Positions 9,076 through 18,488 of a stretch of 64,000 nucleotides of DNA are shown piece by piece (position 1 is the first letter of the stretch; each line of letters opens with the position of its first letter). This DNA comes from Prorocentrum cordatum (taxonomy: Eukaryota > Sar > Dinophyceae > Prorocentrales > Prorocentraceae). Under the pieces are notes generated by a model. That model was given only the letters and a program-made list of their open reading frames with translations, was not told the origin of the DNA and searched no databases. The DNA lies in the NCBI GenBank assembly GCA_963575745.1, contig CAUYUJ010015726.1, positions 669,042-733,041 of the forward strand, in the 5' to 3' direction. Both the position numbers and the translations under genes were made by a program.

Positions 9076-10308
9076 ATGGCAGGCATGGCGCACACGTACA
9101 ACAACATCAAGAGCTTCAAGAAGGCGCTCGACGCATCGGCCTTCGACGCGAGGGAGGAGTTTCTCGCCGTAGTCAAGTACGCCAACATCGAGGATATGTC
9201 GCCGTATCCACAGGGCCCCGCGACGCCGCTGATGGTCTTTGCCCAGCACTTCGGCGTGGTTCCCGATGAGTACTGCTGCCCAGAGTGCGGCGCCGAGTTC
9301 ACCATGAAGGTCAAGTCTGGGACGTCTGACCGCGCGGCGCGCTGGCAGTGGCGGGGCCCTCGCTACGACCGCGCTGGCTGCTGCGACGCATGCGGCGACG
9401 TTGAGATCTCCATGACGAAGGACACCTTGTTGGCAGATGTCAAGGCGTCGAACTGGCTCCCATTCTTCGACTGCATGGTCATGTGGGCCCAGGAGTACCC
9501 CCATTTGAAGATCGTCCACGAGCTCGGCAAGCAGCACAACGTCGCGGGCCCCTGGATGGAGAAGTTCCAGGATGTCGCCGCGTCTTACATCGCCGACAAG
9601 ATCTCGCTCCCAAAGCTGCACGAGGACTTCAAGAAACGTGCCAAGGCCAAGGGCAAGAGGGGCGTGAAAAAGACGATCTCCAAGAAGAAGCCGTCCAAGT
9701 TCATCGTGCAGGCCGACGAAGTCTTCTTGAACAAGTCCAAGGTCAGCCGCCTCGCGCCAGGCACCCGCCCCAAGAAGGACAAAGCGTGGCTGTGGGGCGC
9801 GGTCGTGCAGGGCAGCCCAGAGAACTTCGTCTTCCGAGTCCTGGAGCACCCAGAGGACGCTTTCGACGGACGCCCCCGCGGTAAGCAAGAGATGGTGACG
9901 AACTTCGACACGCTGGGCCTTCGCAAGGGCATGGTCGTCGCCACGGACGGGTGGCGCGCCACGATCGCTGCCATCAAGCACATCAGGGACAGGAATGGAT
10001 GGTCGGACAGGGACTTGAAGCACGAGATCGTCGTCCACTCGAAGGGAGAGGTGAAGAACCAGCGCGGCTTCACAACGAACCACATCGAGAACCGCTGGTC
10101 GGTCCTCAAGAGGTGGCTCAAGAAGCGCTTTGGCGGCCGCCTGCCGACTACCTCGGATAGGCGGAAGTGGGCCCGCTGGGTGACAGAGTTCCAGTACAGG
10201 AAGGCCGTCACGAAGACGCATTCGGTCGATGGCGGCCACACCTACTCCCTGCCGACGAAGACGTTCCTTTCCCACGCGGCGGAGGTCACGCTGGCTGGGG
10301 GTATCTGA
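9076..10308 (+). CDS. ISXO2/Merlin-type DDE transposase
   Basis: 410 codons, ATG to TGA, apparently intact. Residues 67-70 (CPEC) and about 102-106 (CCDAC) form a zinc-ribbon-like pair, as in the N-terminus of IS1595-type transposases. Residues about 183-207 are Lys-rich. The catalytic region shows D214 in VQADEVFL, D291 in ATDGWRAT, H321 in EIVVHSKGE, and E338 in TTNHIENRWSVLK, the N-x-x-E-x-x-W pattern typical of the family. It would cut and join the terminal repeats at 3799 and 10560. A spliced-leader relict lies just upstream. No intron is apparent. The alternative start M4 is nearly as good. Confidence 0.92.
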   Translation: MAGMAHTYNNIKSFKKALDASAFDAREEFLAVVKYANIEDMSPYPQGPATPLMVFAQHFGVVPDEYCCPECGAEFTMKVKSGTSDRAARWQWRGPRYDRAGCCDACGDVEISMTKDTLLADVKASNWLPFFDCMVMWAQEYPHLKIVHELGKQHNVAGPWMEKFQDVAASYIADKISLPKLHEDFKKRAKAKGKRGVKKTISKKKPSKFIVQADEVFLNKSKVSRLAPGTRPKKDKAWLWGAVVQGSPENFVFRVLEHPEDAFDGRPRGKQEMVTNFDTLGLRKGMVVATDGWRATIAAIKHIRDRNGWSDRDLKHEIVVHSKGEVKNQRGFTTNHIENRWSVLKRWLKKRFGGRLPTTSDRRKWARWVTEFQYRKAVTKTHSVDGGHTYSLPTKTFLSHAAEVTLAGGI

Positions 10309-10528
10309 CGCGGCGCATCGGGTCCTGAGGCAGCAAATAATCTCGAGGCTCGGCAGCGCCTGTGATGCGAACTACATGCTAGGCTCGCGCGTGCATGGCG
10401 TGAGAATGGGGCCACCCATGCCTGGGGTTGAGCAGCGGGTCCACGCCGCCGCGGCAACAAAAAAAAACATCATCCAATCATCAGCGCCGCCGCCACCGTC
10501 GTATCACGCCGAATTAGCAGAATTCCTT

Positions 10529-10568
10529 AAATCGCAAGGGTCCGAAACCGAACCGAAACCATTCTCTC
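10529..10568 (+). repeat. Right terminal inverted repeat and target duplication
   Basis: 10529-10560 is the inverted copy of 3799-3830 with two mismatches. ATTCTCTC follows at 10561-10568. Confidence 0.9.
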
Positions 10569-10645
10569 TGCCGAAACGACTTTGTCGCTCGGCCTCGCCC
10601 GTGGCGACTTTGTCGCCCGGGCTTTGCCTGCTCTCACTTCTTGTG

Positions 10646-11017
10646 CTATAGGAATCGCCCTGACGGCGGAGACGGAGGTCTCGGATGTGAAGACGACGAA
10701 CCTCCCGCCTGGTCAGCGGCCCAATAGGGCGAGGCTGATCTGCCGCCCTTGCCACGGCCAACGTAGGGAGCTGGCCTGTTGTACTTGTCCTTGTTATTGC
10801 TCTTGTTCTTGGAATATCCCTTTCCTTCCTTTCTCGGGAAGTAGTAGTTGTAGTCGTTCAGAAACACAAAATGCCACACGCGATCCCGGTTCTCCCTACT
10901 GGGATTCATCCAGTATATCACGTCACGGTGAACCCAATATCCATCCAGTTCATCATCCGCGTAGCGCGGGTAATGAATCGCGGGGTTGCAGTCGCCAGCC
11001 GCGCGCCCGGCAGCCAT
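10646..11017 (-). CDS. Last ORF of the retroelement, unrecognised
   Basis: Minus-strand frame of 123 codons, the coding stretch nearest the 3' LTR. Its central part (RYADDELDGYWVHRDVIYWM, then a segment rich in Tyr, Phe and Asn) has ordinary protein composition with aromatic residues. It ends in a basic, Gly/Ser-rich tail. No family was recognised. It is probably the C-terminal end of the accessory polyprotein, cut off from the preceding ORF by a frameshift. Confidence 0.35.
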   Translation of the reverse strand: MAAGRAAGDCNPAIHYPRYADDELDGYWVHRDVIYWMNPSRENRDRVWHFVFLNDYNYYFPRKEGKGYSKNKSNNKDKYNRPAPYVGRGKGGRSASPYWAADQAGGSSSSHPRPPSPPSGRFL

Positions 11018-11077
11018 GGCCCCGCCGTGCGCGCGCGCGGGCCTAGACCAATCCCATGTGTCCCTGTCGGAAGAATA

Positions 11078-12409
11078 CTACGAGTACTCTTCTCCTGCCG
11101 CGCCGATTTGACCGCCGGCAGAGCATGGAGATTCAGTGACGTCATCGTTGGCCCGATCGTCTCGGGCGTCGGGTCTACGGGGAGGAAGGGGCGGATCGGG
11201 GCGAACAGCTGGGCTGGGCCTCGCTTTCGCCAAAGGGATCCCTTCCGTATCCGCTAGGCCGTCGGAGGGCCCATTAGCGCCTCTCCTTTCACGAACACTC
11301 GTCACTCGTTGCTTTCTAGCATGTCTGATAGTACCCCTTGCGGCGGTAGCGACAAAACTACAAAATTTGCAACGGGCACTGCGAAAGGGGCCTTCACCTT
11401 TGTCTTGGAGCTCAGTTGCTTCCACGCATGGATGCAACCTGTGGATACCTCCTTGCAGCTTCACGCCCTGACGACTGATATCGGTGCGACCCTGTCTGCC
11501 CGAGTCATGGGCCCATTCCTCAATGAGGTCGTCTGTCTCGATCGCCGCGCGAGTACGGCAATCAAGCGCATTTGCATCCGTCTGGCGCTTTTCATCATCG
11601 TACTCTACGCCTGTGCCGCGAGCAAGAAAGCTCGCCGAAGGGCATGCAATAAAATACCCCTCAGCAATGAAACAACGAACGAACCCACGAACAATCGCAA
11701 TCGCGCGAATGATGCGGAGACCAAACTCAAGGTCTTGAACGGGAATCTCCCAATTCAAGTCAATGGTCTGCCGCACCTCTTCTGGAACGTCATGCGTTAG
11801 TTCACCCGTCAGTTGTAACCTTTCAGTCTCATTTGTGTCTGGGCGATAGCTGGTGTACTCCATGACATATTGAGCCGCCACATCAATGGCTCCGTTCTTG
11901 GTCAACGTGATGTTCAACGATCTGTCATCGCGGCGAGAGTGCACTAGTCCATTGGGCTGATTGAAATCGACCCTCCCGTCTAGCATCTGCTGGGTCTGGT
12001 ACCCGCAGACTGCGGCGAAATCAAGGGTCATCTCTACGCTTTTCCCATCACCTGCCGTCGCGGACTGACCGGCGGCAGGTTTCACCGAACTGAGAGGGTG
12101 TTTGGAACGCATGTTGTTGCGCCTGCTGACGGACTGGGACGCACGACGAGGACGTGCAACAAAATCATCTGCCCAAGCAACCGGCGGACGTCCACGAGGG
12201 CTGGGCCCTGTGGCGTCCACAGCGGTGCCCTGGGCAACGGGCAGCCAGGGTGCTGCTCCCGTTTTTGCGTCGCGCAATGTCCGAAGAGTTGGCGCAAAAG
12301 TGTTCGGCGCTTGCATGCTGCGTTCCCATCCAATCCAACCTTCAATGGGTTCGACGCGCGAGTCCAATGCCTCTGGCCATTCACAGGCAGCCAGAGCGAG
12401 ACGAGACAA
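11078..12409 (-). CDS. Accessory ORF of the retroelement with a possible zinc-finger motif
   Basis: 443 codons. The middle part (about residues 115-235; VEMTLDFAAVCGYQTQQM, EIPVQDLEFGLRIIRAIA) has good protein character and includes a hydrophobic patch IIRAIAIVRGFV. Further on, CKFCSFVATAARGTIRHARK has the C-x2-C spacing and a later His, as in a single C2H2-like finger. The N-terminal and C-terminal parts are basic or Pro-rich and may be out of frame. It follows the KptA-like block and probably continued with it in the ancestral polyprotein. No family was recognised. Confidence 0.35.
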   Translation of the reverse strand: MSRLALAACEWPEALDSRVEPIEGWIGWERSMQAPNTFAPTLRTLRDAKTGAAPWLPVAQGTAVDATGPSPRGRPPVAWADDFVARPRRASQSVSRRNNMRSKHPLSSVKPAAGQSATAGDGKSVEMTLDFAAVCGYQTQQMLDGRVDFNQPNGLVHSRRDDRSLNITLTKNGAIDVAAQYVMEYTSYRPDTNETERLQLTGELTHDVPEEVRQTIDLNWEIPVQDLEFGLRIIRAIAIVRGFVRCFIAEGYFIACPSASFLARGTGVEYDDEKRQTDANALDCRTRAAIETDDLIEEWAHDSGRQGRTDISRQGVKLQGGIHRLHPCVEATELQDKGEGPFRSARCKFCSFVATAARGTIRHARKQRVTSVRERRGANGPSDGLADTEGIPLAKARPSPAVRPDPPLPPRRPDARDDRANDDVTESPCSAGGQIGAAGEEYS

Positions 12410-12454
12410 GGAACGCGCATGCTGGTCAATTTCTGTCGCCCAAAGTAAGGGCCA

Positions 12455-13379
12455 CTACTCGGAGAGTGGTGGGGCCTGAATCCCTTCTCTCGTAGCCAAA
12501 TGCGCAAGCGATTTTATGAATCGCCCCCTCAGAGGTTCAAGATACTGAAAAAAGGTGCCGTGGCGCGCCGGCGGCTGGGCCGCGACGTGCTCAGGAATCC
12601 AGGCAGGAACACTGCCCGGGCGGCTGTTTCCAAAGGTTTGACCCGAAGCAGCCAAGATAAGATGCTGATCATTTGTTGCCCATTTGCGCTCCAGCTTCAG
12701 ATTGTTGTTTATGTTGTTCATTACATCCGCCGAAGCTCTCCGTTGTCGTTTTATTTGCTCGCCAACATAACGAACACGCTCCTAAGGCACCGTCTCAATA
12801 TCGGCACCATACAACAACATGCCACTGTTCCAAAGCGAGTCTCGAATGATCTTGTGTCTGTATGACTGGAGCAGCTAAGCATGGCCAACCGTGTACTTAT
12901 ACTTTACTGGATTACCGCAAGAGGGACAACGGCCAATGCCAGTTCGCACCCAGTGCAATCCAGCACAGAGGAACCGACCATCGTCCTCCCACGGGGACAG
13001 ACTGAATACATTCGTCTGCCCTTTTAGGCAACGTCTGCCTATATTCCGGGAGCAACGTCAAAGACTCGTCAGTGTGAATCCAACCGAGCATCGAGGCGTT
13101 ATCAAAATTTACCTCGTATGAGGTCCACTCCTGATTGAAGACGATTGACCAAAACATTCGCTTGTCGTCGCGACCCCACCAGTCGCTGACTTTGGCAAGG
13201 GTGACGGCTTTGTCGATGTCAGTGAACCTCGGCACCTCGCGGGACATCAGAGTCCCGTCCTGGCACACCCGGTACGAAAAGCGGGTGAGCACACGGCCAC
13301 CGAAAACAATAATTAATGGCCAGGGTCTCGGTGAGTCGGAAGCTGGCCCCACAGAAGGTATGTGTCCACTGTGGGCCAT
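12455..13379 (-). pseudogene. Broken accessory coding segment, unrecognised
   Basis: Two minus-strand frames (13379-12912 and 12721-12455) with good composition, separated by stops and shifts. The first contains KVSDWWGRDDKRMFWSIVF and a Trp-rich tail; the second contains NNLKLERKWATNDQHLILAA. They continue the direction of the KptA-like ORF. A covarying hairpin lies at 12571-12583. No family was recognised. Confidence 0.35.
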
Positions 13380-15304
13380 GCTCCAATCGATGGAGGCTCT
13401 CCTGGCTGTGGGTCACTGCCCATGGCATGGTGCGTCTTCACAGGAGCAGGCTCTCCATACCTTCGCTTGCTTAGCCAGGAGGGGAAATGGTCTGGGCTTT
13501 GCATGCTCGGATCCTTCTTGGTCGGAAGAAGCCTCAACAATTCGTAGCCCGCCTTGAGGCGCAGCCCCGGGTCGCTTTTTGGGAACTGAACTTCTCCGAC
13601 CATGGATTCCACCAACGTCTCCATGTCAGTGATATGGAGGAGGGGCCCATGACGCCTGGCTAGGCCAGGGTCATAAGGCACGTACATTCTCTCAATTGAA
13701 ACATCAAAAGTGGAATGCCCCTGGCGCGCTCGATAGAAAACAGGAATGGGGCAGTTAGTCCTCTCCCCCCCTTGAAGGGGCCAGGCTTTGAATTCACGCC
13801 ACAACTTGTAAACGACCGTCTCCTTGATGCTGGCATCGTCTTCAGAGAGCACACCAAGGACTTCCACAGCCCCCCGCTGCAACGCGGCTAGGCCGTGCGC
13901 AGCAAGTGTGTACGTTTGGCATTTAAACCCGTCCTCATCCATCTTCTCAACCAGGTCTCCAAAATAGACCCAGCCTCCCGAAGACCTCGCATAATCAGAA
14001 CAATGTCTCGCGATATACGTCGCGAAATCACCAATGCGCTTAGCAAGCCCAAATATTCGACAACTTTTGGGTCGCCAAAGATCCGCGCAGCCTAGGGCCG
14101 CCGGATTCTCACGGTCAGTTACCCCCACAAGCAATGGGGTCAAGACCTTAAAAGACTGAGGATCAAACCCGCTGGGAACATCATCAGAGTAGAACTCAGC
14201 GCGGAGAAAATGTCGCACCTGCTCAAAAGTGCCAATGTCTAAGGAAAGCTCGCCCAATAGTGCAAATATGGGATCTTCAACGAGCTCTACAAAGTGTTTG
14301 AGCGTACTAAGCGCCTTATTGCGAATGGCCTCTACCCGAGGGGGTACAGGGCCAGTAGTGTGGGCCTCTCGTACCCTCCGCTTCAGATCGGTGGGCGTAT
14401 GATTAATAATTCGAGTGCGCTCTTCCAGCGAAAGATAAAGCTCCTTGCCCCTAAAGTGGTCAGCGTGCCCGACATTAATCTCCTGATCGCCCTCTCGGGG
14501 CGAGGCGTCCGTCGGCTTATGCTGCCGCTTATCGGGGGAAGGTGCCAACCTTGCTCTGCAGAAGAAGTTGGCAGAGGCTGGGCCAGATCGATAATGCTCC
14601 TCCTCAATGGGGATAAGTTCAGGAGCCTCTTGATACGGGAAGTCATTGAGATGGGTAAGATCTGGGCTGGCCTCAAGTGAACCCGGCGTGTCTGGGACAC
14701 CCGGGGACCTGTCCACAGAGGAAGGCTCCGCCGCGTTATATCCACTCGAAGCGACGGCTGGCGGCGGTGCCTTTGCAGTGTGTGCAGCCCCCTCATCGGA
14801 AGAGCTCGGAACATCTTTGGTAGGGGGCGATTCGGCAACCTCGTAAGGCGCAGCGTGTGACGCAGCAGCAGCGCCCGAACCGACCATCATCTGGTCTCTC
14901 TTCGTCGGTTTGGCTTCCGCTCTGGCTGGGCCAGGCGGAGGCCGAGGTAAGCTCGCCGGCGCGGCTGGGCCGTGCGGTGGCGCAGGGAGAGTAGGCTGTC
15001 TGTTTCCACCTGCAACAGATTTGTCTTCAGTGCGAAGCTGCGAACGCTTGCTCTTGGCGGCGACCACAGGAGTAGGAACGAAATTTGGCGCGGCGCTTCG
15101 GATCTGTTCTACAACAGTGGCTGCAAACCTCTTCCACGAATCCGAGTGCATTCCCGGTTCGTCTCCCCTTTTTCTCAGCAGCCTCGTAGATCCTCCTTGC
15201 TGCGTCAATGAATATTTCCATTTCCAGCAAATTATCAGGATCTTCGACACCTGGCGGCTGGCTAGCAACAGCACAACGCCATTGGTGGAAGAAATCTCGC
15301 TCAT
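13313..15304 (-). CDS. Accessory ORF with an RNA 2'-phosphotransferase (KptA/Tpt1)-like domain
   Basis: 663-codon frame. Residues 100-280 are a Pro/Ala/Ser-rich linker with two hairpin elements in its DNA. Residues about 420-585 (about 14047-13549) show the signature order of KptA/Tpt1: RH with GGWVYFGDLVEKM (the family has LRH followed by DG-[YW]-V), then YRARQGHS (RA-x-QGHS in the family), then LLHITDMETLVESMV in the place of LYHGT-x-I. The HGT motif is altered to HIT and the later HVH motif was not found, so activity is doubtful. KptA removes a 2'-phosphate from RNA using NAD+ and belongs to the ADP-ribosyltransferase fold. Such a domain in a retroelement is unexpected. The N-terminal 35 residues probably arise from another frame. 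Confidence 0.5.
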   Translation of the reverse strand: MSEISSTNGVVLLLASRQVSKILIICWKWKYSLTQQGGSTRLLRKRGDEPGMHSDSWKRFAATVVEQIRSAAPNFVPTPVVAAKSKRSQLRTEDKSVAGGNRQPTLPAPPHGPAAPASLPRPPPGPARAEAKPTKRDQMMVGSGAAAASHAAPYEVAESPPTKDVPSSSDEGAAHTAKAPPPAVASSGYNAAEPSSVDRSPGVPDTPGSLEASPDLTHLNDFPYQEAPELIPIEEEHYRSGPASANFFCRARLAPSPDKRQHKPTDASPREGDQEINVGHADHFRGKELYLSLEERTRIINHTPTDLKRRVREAHTTGPVPPRVEAIRNKALSTLKHFVELVEDPIFALLGELSLDIGTFEQVRHFLRAEFYSDDVPSGFDPQSFKVLTPLLVGVTDRENPAALGCADLWRPKSCRIFGLAKRIGDFATYIARHCSDYARSSGGWVYFGDLVEKMDEDGFKCQTYTLAAHGLAALQRGAVEVLGVLSEDDASIKETVVYKLWREFKAWPLQGGERTNCPIPVFYRARQGHSTFDVSIERMYVPYDPGLARRHGPLLHITDMETLVESMVGEVQFPKSDPGLRLKAGYELLRLLPTKKDPSMQSPDHFPSWLSKRRYGEPAPVKTHHAMGSDPQPGEPPSIGAWPTVDTYLLWGQLPTHRDPGH

Positions 15305-15635
15305 TCTTCAGTGCGTTACGTGCTTGCCTGCCGTCGAAGTGGCGATGTGATGTATTTGAAAGATCGGGCAATGTTGGATGCAGCATCGGCCCCCCATGGG
15401 GGCTGGGATTCCTCTGGCGAGGAGTCTCCATCCGTCTGCCTCGGGACAGATGCCGCAAGAGGGTCCGGCCTTTCACTGCCTCCGGGGCGATCAGAGCCCA
15501 CGTCCGCGGCAGTCTTGGCTTCTGTCTCGACTGCCACTGCCATTGCGACGGAGCTCTCCGCCTGCGCAGCCTGGTCCATCCCAGCGCCGCCTTGGACAGG
15601 CTGGAAGGCCCCGGATGAGCTTTAAAATGCTGTTG

Positions 15636-17327
15636 CTATGGCGCAGCCTTGGGCACGGCCTCAGCTGATTGGAGTCTGCGGTCAGCACGCGGCGAACGAC
15701 CAATATCCCACCTCTTGGCCCGGGGAGGAGGCTCAGGCTCGCGAAGACTTGGTGACCAAGGCATAGGCGGGCATTTCGCCGTCTCTGAGCCCTCCGGCTC
15801 GGCCGGTGGCTGCGCAACCTTGGGGGCAGCATCGGCGGGCCTCGTAGACGTTCTCTCCCCAGTAATCTCGCTGCCGGCCAGACGAACGCAAGAGTCGTTT
15901 GCTCCAGTGTCGAGGCGAGCCACCTTAGCTGGGGGAGGCTTCGGCGCTCGTGCCTCTGGGCTCGGATGAAACGGGGGTGGAGGCTTCTTCGGCACATTGC
16001 CCTCCGGCCTGAGCGAAGGTGAGTCTTTCATCGGCGCAACGTTCGGCGACTCGGCCGGCGGCGGCGCCGTCGTCCTTCTATTGGGTGGCGGAAGCTTCTT
16101 CGGCACATCGTTCGCTGTTCCAACTGGTGGCGGCACCTCCCTCGGCGGGGGAGGAGGCATAAGCACATTCGCAAGTGCATCTGCTTTGGGAGGAGGAGGC
16201 ACCGCCTCCGCCACGGGCTTGCAGGGCGGAGACTGCGGCGCTCTCCCAGCCCAGGACGCAGGCTGTCCAGAAGGTGGAAAGTTCTCGGTGCCAGGCGAAA
16301 ATGACGCATCGGACGGCTTTGCCGCCGGCGCCTGCAACTGAACACCCGTCGACGACTTGGCTTTGGCCTCCTCATCGCTCTCCCCGTTAGCCCGGACAAG
16401 CGCCTTGGACGCCTCTGAAGCCTCGTCTTCCTGCAACGGATTGATCTTAGTGACCCTGACTCCTTTATCCTGAAGCCATGGCCACATGTCATCGATGTTA
16501 CTATGATCCCCATGGTAAGGGCTTCGAGCCTTCTGCCAAACAGTGGGCCCCAAATTTGGGACCCACTGGCTCTGTGCCTTCGGGCTTGGTCCGTGGCAGC
16601 CTCTCTCCTTGTCGCGATGCCGCTCGACCCCGAAGTCTTGTTCCAAGGGCCGTCCCTTTTGTCTAACGACATGTTGCAAGAAGGCAGAAGCCGGCGCGGC
16701 ATGAAGTGCTGAAGGAGTCCAATGGTAGAGGCGAAGCTCATATGACGCCATCTGGGATGGTTCACTGATAAACTGATCGGGCGAGCCCTTGATGATTATG
16801 GGCTTCGCATAGAAAACGACCTCCGCAGTTGCCCAGATGCCATCTCCAAAAGTATACTCTGCAACAGAATATGCAGTACGCGTGGAAGGATTGTTGGCAC
16901 AAAGAAAAGAATGCACACCAATCTTCTTCTGCTTAAGACTCCCTCCGTAGAGAGGATTCGATGTAAGCAACTGATGGCCCTCCAAAATCGAATGGAGAGC
17001 GGTCATAGACGTACCGTGAGATTGTCTGCTCCAGCCTGAGGATGGGTCTTGGACCTCCCCAAGCCTTTCTTCCGTTACGTAGAAGGGCAAAGTGAGCTGT
17101 GCGCAGTGATTGATGCTCGCCCTGCGGGTCTTCGTTGGCAACTTTGCCCAATTCAGGCGATCAGCAACGGTAGCTTCTGGATCTTCACGAGACCGTTCGG
17201 CCTGAATTACAAAGAAGCATGCCCAATTGGGAACCAAATAATTAGGTTCCAAGACCGGGGTCTTCGTGGACGTGTGCAGCATTGGGAAACCTAACCACGC
17301 CTCTCCAATGGCGTGAACTTGGATCAT
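15636..17327 (-). CDS. Accessory ORF with an ADP-ribosyltransferase-like HGT domain
   Basis: 563 codons. Residues about 80-230 (about 17090-16640) are a coherent domain: H104-G105-T106 in SHGTSMTALHSILEGHQL, then IGVHSF, then AYSVAEYTFGDGIWATAEVV, then DQFISEPSQM and ELRLYHWTP. The HGT plus a later G-[VI]-[HY]-S and a Tyr-bearing helix follow the layout of PARP/KptA-type ADP-ribosyltransferases, whose first NAD+-binding motif is H-G-[ST]. The rest is a long Pro-rich tail (PPPP, PPKP motifs) that may be a linker. It directly precedes the KptA-like ORF and overlaps the ORF at 17324-18283 by four bases in a different frame. The assignment is by motif only and could be wrong. Confidence 0.45.
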   Translation of the reverse strand: MIQVHAIGEAWLGFPMLHTSTKTPVLEPNYLVPNWACFFVIQAERSREDPEATVADRLNWAKLPTKTRRASINHCAQLTLPFYVTEERLGEVQDPSSGWSRQSHGTSMTALHSILEGHQLLTSNPLYGGSLKQKKIGVHSFLCANNPSTRTAYSVAEYTFGDGIWATAEVVFYAKPIIIKGSPDQFISEPSQMASYELRLYHWTPSALHAAPASAFLQHVVRQKGRPLEQDFGVERHRDKERGCHGPSPKAQSQWVPNLGPTVWQKARSPYHGDHSNIDDMWPWLQDKGVRVTKINPLQEDEASEASKALVRANGESDEEAKAKSSTGVQLQAPAAKPSDASFSPGTENFPPSGQPASWAGRAPQSPPCKPVAEAVPPPPKADALANVLMPPPPPREVPPPVGTANDVPKKLPPPNRRTTAPPPAESPNVAPMKDSPSLRPEGNVPKKPPPPFHPSPEARAPKPPPAKVARLDTGANDSCVRLAGSEITGERTSTRPADAAPKVAQPPAEPEGSETAKCPPMPWSPSLREPEPPPRAKRWDIGRSPRADRRLQSAEAVPKAAP

Positions 17328-18283
17328 GCCGAACTCTCCGGGTTTTCCCCTTTTGCCACTAGTGCAACGCGGCCCTCCTCCCCCGGGTAAGCATTCCCAG
17401 GCATCATGGGTCTGTGGAGCTCACCGCTCGCTGCAGTGAACGGTCGGAGGAAATTGTAAAGAACTGGTTCCGTGTTCTGCGCACGACTATAGGGCAACTT
17501 CTTAATTTTCCGATATAGCTGATGCACCGGCCAATCGCGTTCCCAATCAGCAGGGACATCAGGGCGGCCGCCTGATTTAACGCGCTGTGGGAATCTGCGT
17601 TCGCCGCTGAGCTTGGTTCCTTTGCCAGCAGGGCATTTTATGCGGAGAGCTTCCTCCGCTGCTCCACCAGGCGTCTTAGCATCCTGAACGCCCTCTGCAG
17701 GAACAAGAACGGGGCCGCGGGCCGGCTGGGCCGCCCGCGCCGCAGTGACGTCGCCCGAGGCGGCTGGGCCGCTGAGTGCGGCAGCAGATGCTGCCTTCTT
17801 CAACTCCTCAACGGCCGGGCGCATATCTTGATCATTTTGCACTCCTTCGTCTTGCGATCGAAGGCGTTTCCCCTTCGGGGACATTCCCGGACAACAGGGC
17901 TGACCTCGCGGCAAGAAATAACGGTTATCTTGCCACGGGAAAAAGTCTGCATATGCATTTCCTCGCATAAGAAACTCAATGAATGCAACGAAAAAATTAG
18001 AATGGGTTGCCCCGCCCCCAGATCCGTCTTGGACGGCAGGGCGCACCATGGGGTTCAAGGGCATGGCAAACGGACGAGTATTAAGCACAGACTTGGGCAC
18101 ATTGTTCTCTGTGGGGCTCCAGTCTTGCCAGGGCACGACTAGCTCATCAATGGTAGCCTCTTCCAATGTATATCCGTCGGCTCTTTTCTTCGTCGATGGG
18201 TTACCACCCATTAACGGCTGGGCCGCTGGAGGGTTGGCAAAATAAGAATACGGCGAGTCTAGCTGCCTTAAACATGTGCTCAA
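17324..18283 (-). CDS. Accessory ORF of the retroelement, unrecognised
   Basis: 319 codons. The N-terminal part includes YTLEEATIDELVVPWQDWSP and NFFVAFIEFLMRGNAYADFF, with good protein composition. A Gly/Ala/Pro linker follows whose DNA holds hairpins at 17723-17733, 17760-17772 and 18215-18225. The C-terminal part contains DWERDWPVHQLYRKIKKLPY and RAQNTEPVLYNFLRPF. It overlaps the next ORF by four bases, so one shift would join them. No family was recognised. Confidence 0.4.
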   Translation of the reverse strand: MSTCLRQLDSPYSYFANPPAAQPLMGGNPSTKKRADGYTLEEATIDELVVPWQDWSPTENNVPKSVLNTRPFAMPLNPMVRPAVQDGSGGGATHSNFFVAFIEFLMRGNAYADFFPWQDNRYFLPRGQPCCPGMSPKGKRLRSQDEGVQNDQDMRPAVEELKKAASAAALSGPAASGDVTAARAAQPARGPVLVPAEGVQDAKTPGGAAEEALRIKCPAGKGTKLSGERRFPQRVKSGGRPDVPADWERDWPVHQLYRKIKKLPYSRAQNTEPVLYNFLRPFTAASGELHRPMMPGNAYPGEEGRVALVAKGENPESSA

Positions 18284-18488
18284 CGCACATCTCGGCCGCC
18301 TTAATTTTCACCATCTGTCCGTCCTTGTCCACCTTATAGTCATTATGCTCCGAGTGAAAGTGGTAAAAATCTCCTTGTGGGTGCTGCAGTTTGCGATAAA
18401 GGCTAGCACCGTCAAGAATATCCCCACAGCTTTGTAATCTTCAATCCGACGGTTCATTCGAGCCCGGACAATGGTGGCAACATCGCCC

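Larger units (their letters stand above)
3799..10560 (+). mobile_element. Merlin/ISXO2-like DNA transposon, 6762 bp
   Basis: The ends are 32-bp inverted repeats (3799-3830 and 10529-10560) beginning GGTTTCGGTTCGGTTTCGGA and differing at two positions. ATTCTCTC occurs immediately outside both ends (3791-3798 and 10561-10568), a perfect 8-bp target duplication. IS1595-family and Merlin elements are known to make 8-9 bp duplications, which agrees with the ISXO2-type transposase encoded inside. The element also carries a P-loop ATPase gene, a small basic protein gene, a 126-bp minisatellite, a foldback repeat and microsatellites. It lies between the last ORF of the retroelement and its 3' LTR, so it is younger than that insertion. 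Confidence 0.88.
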
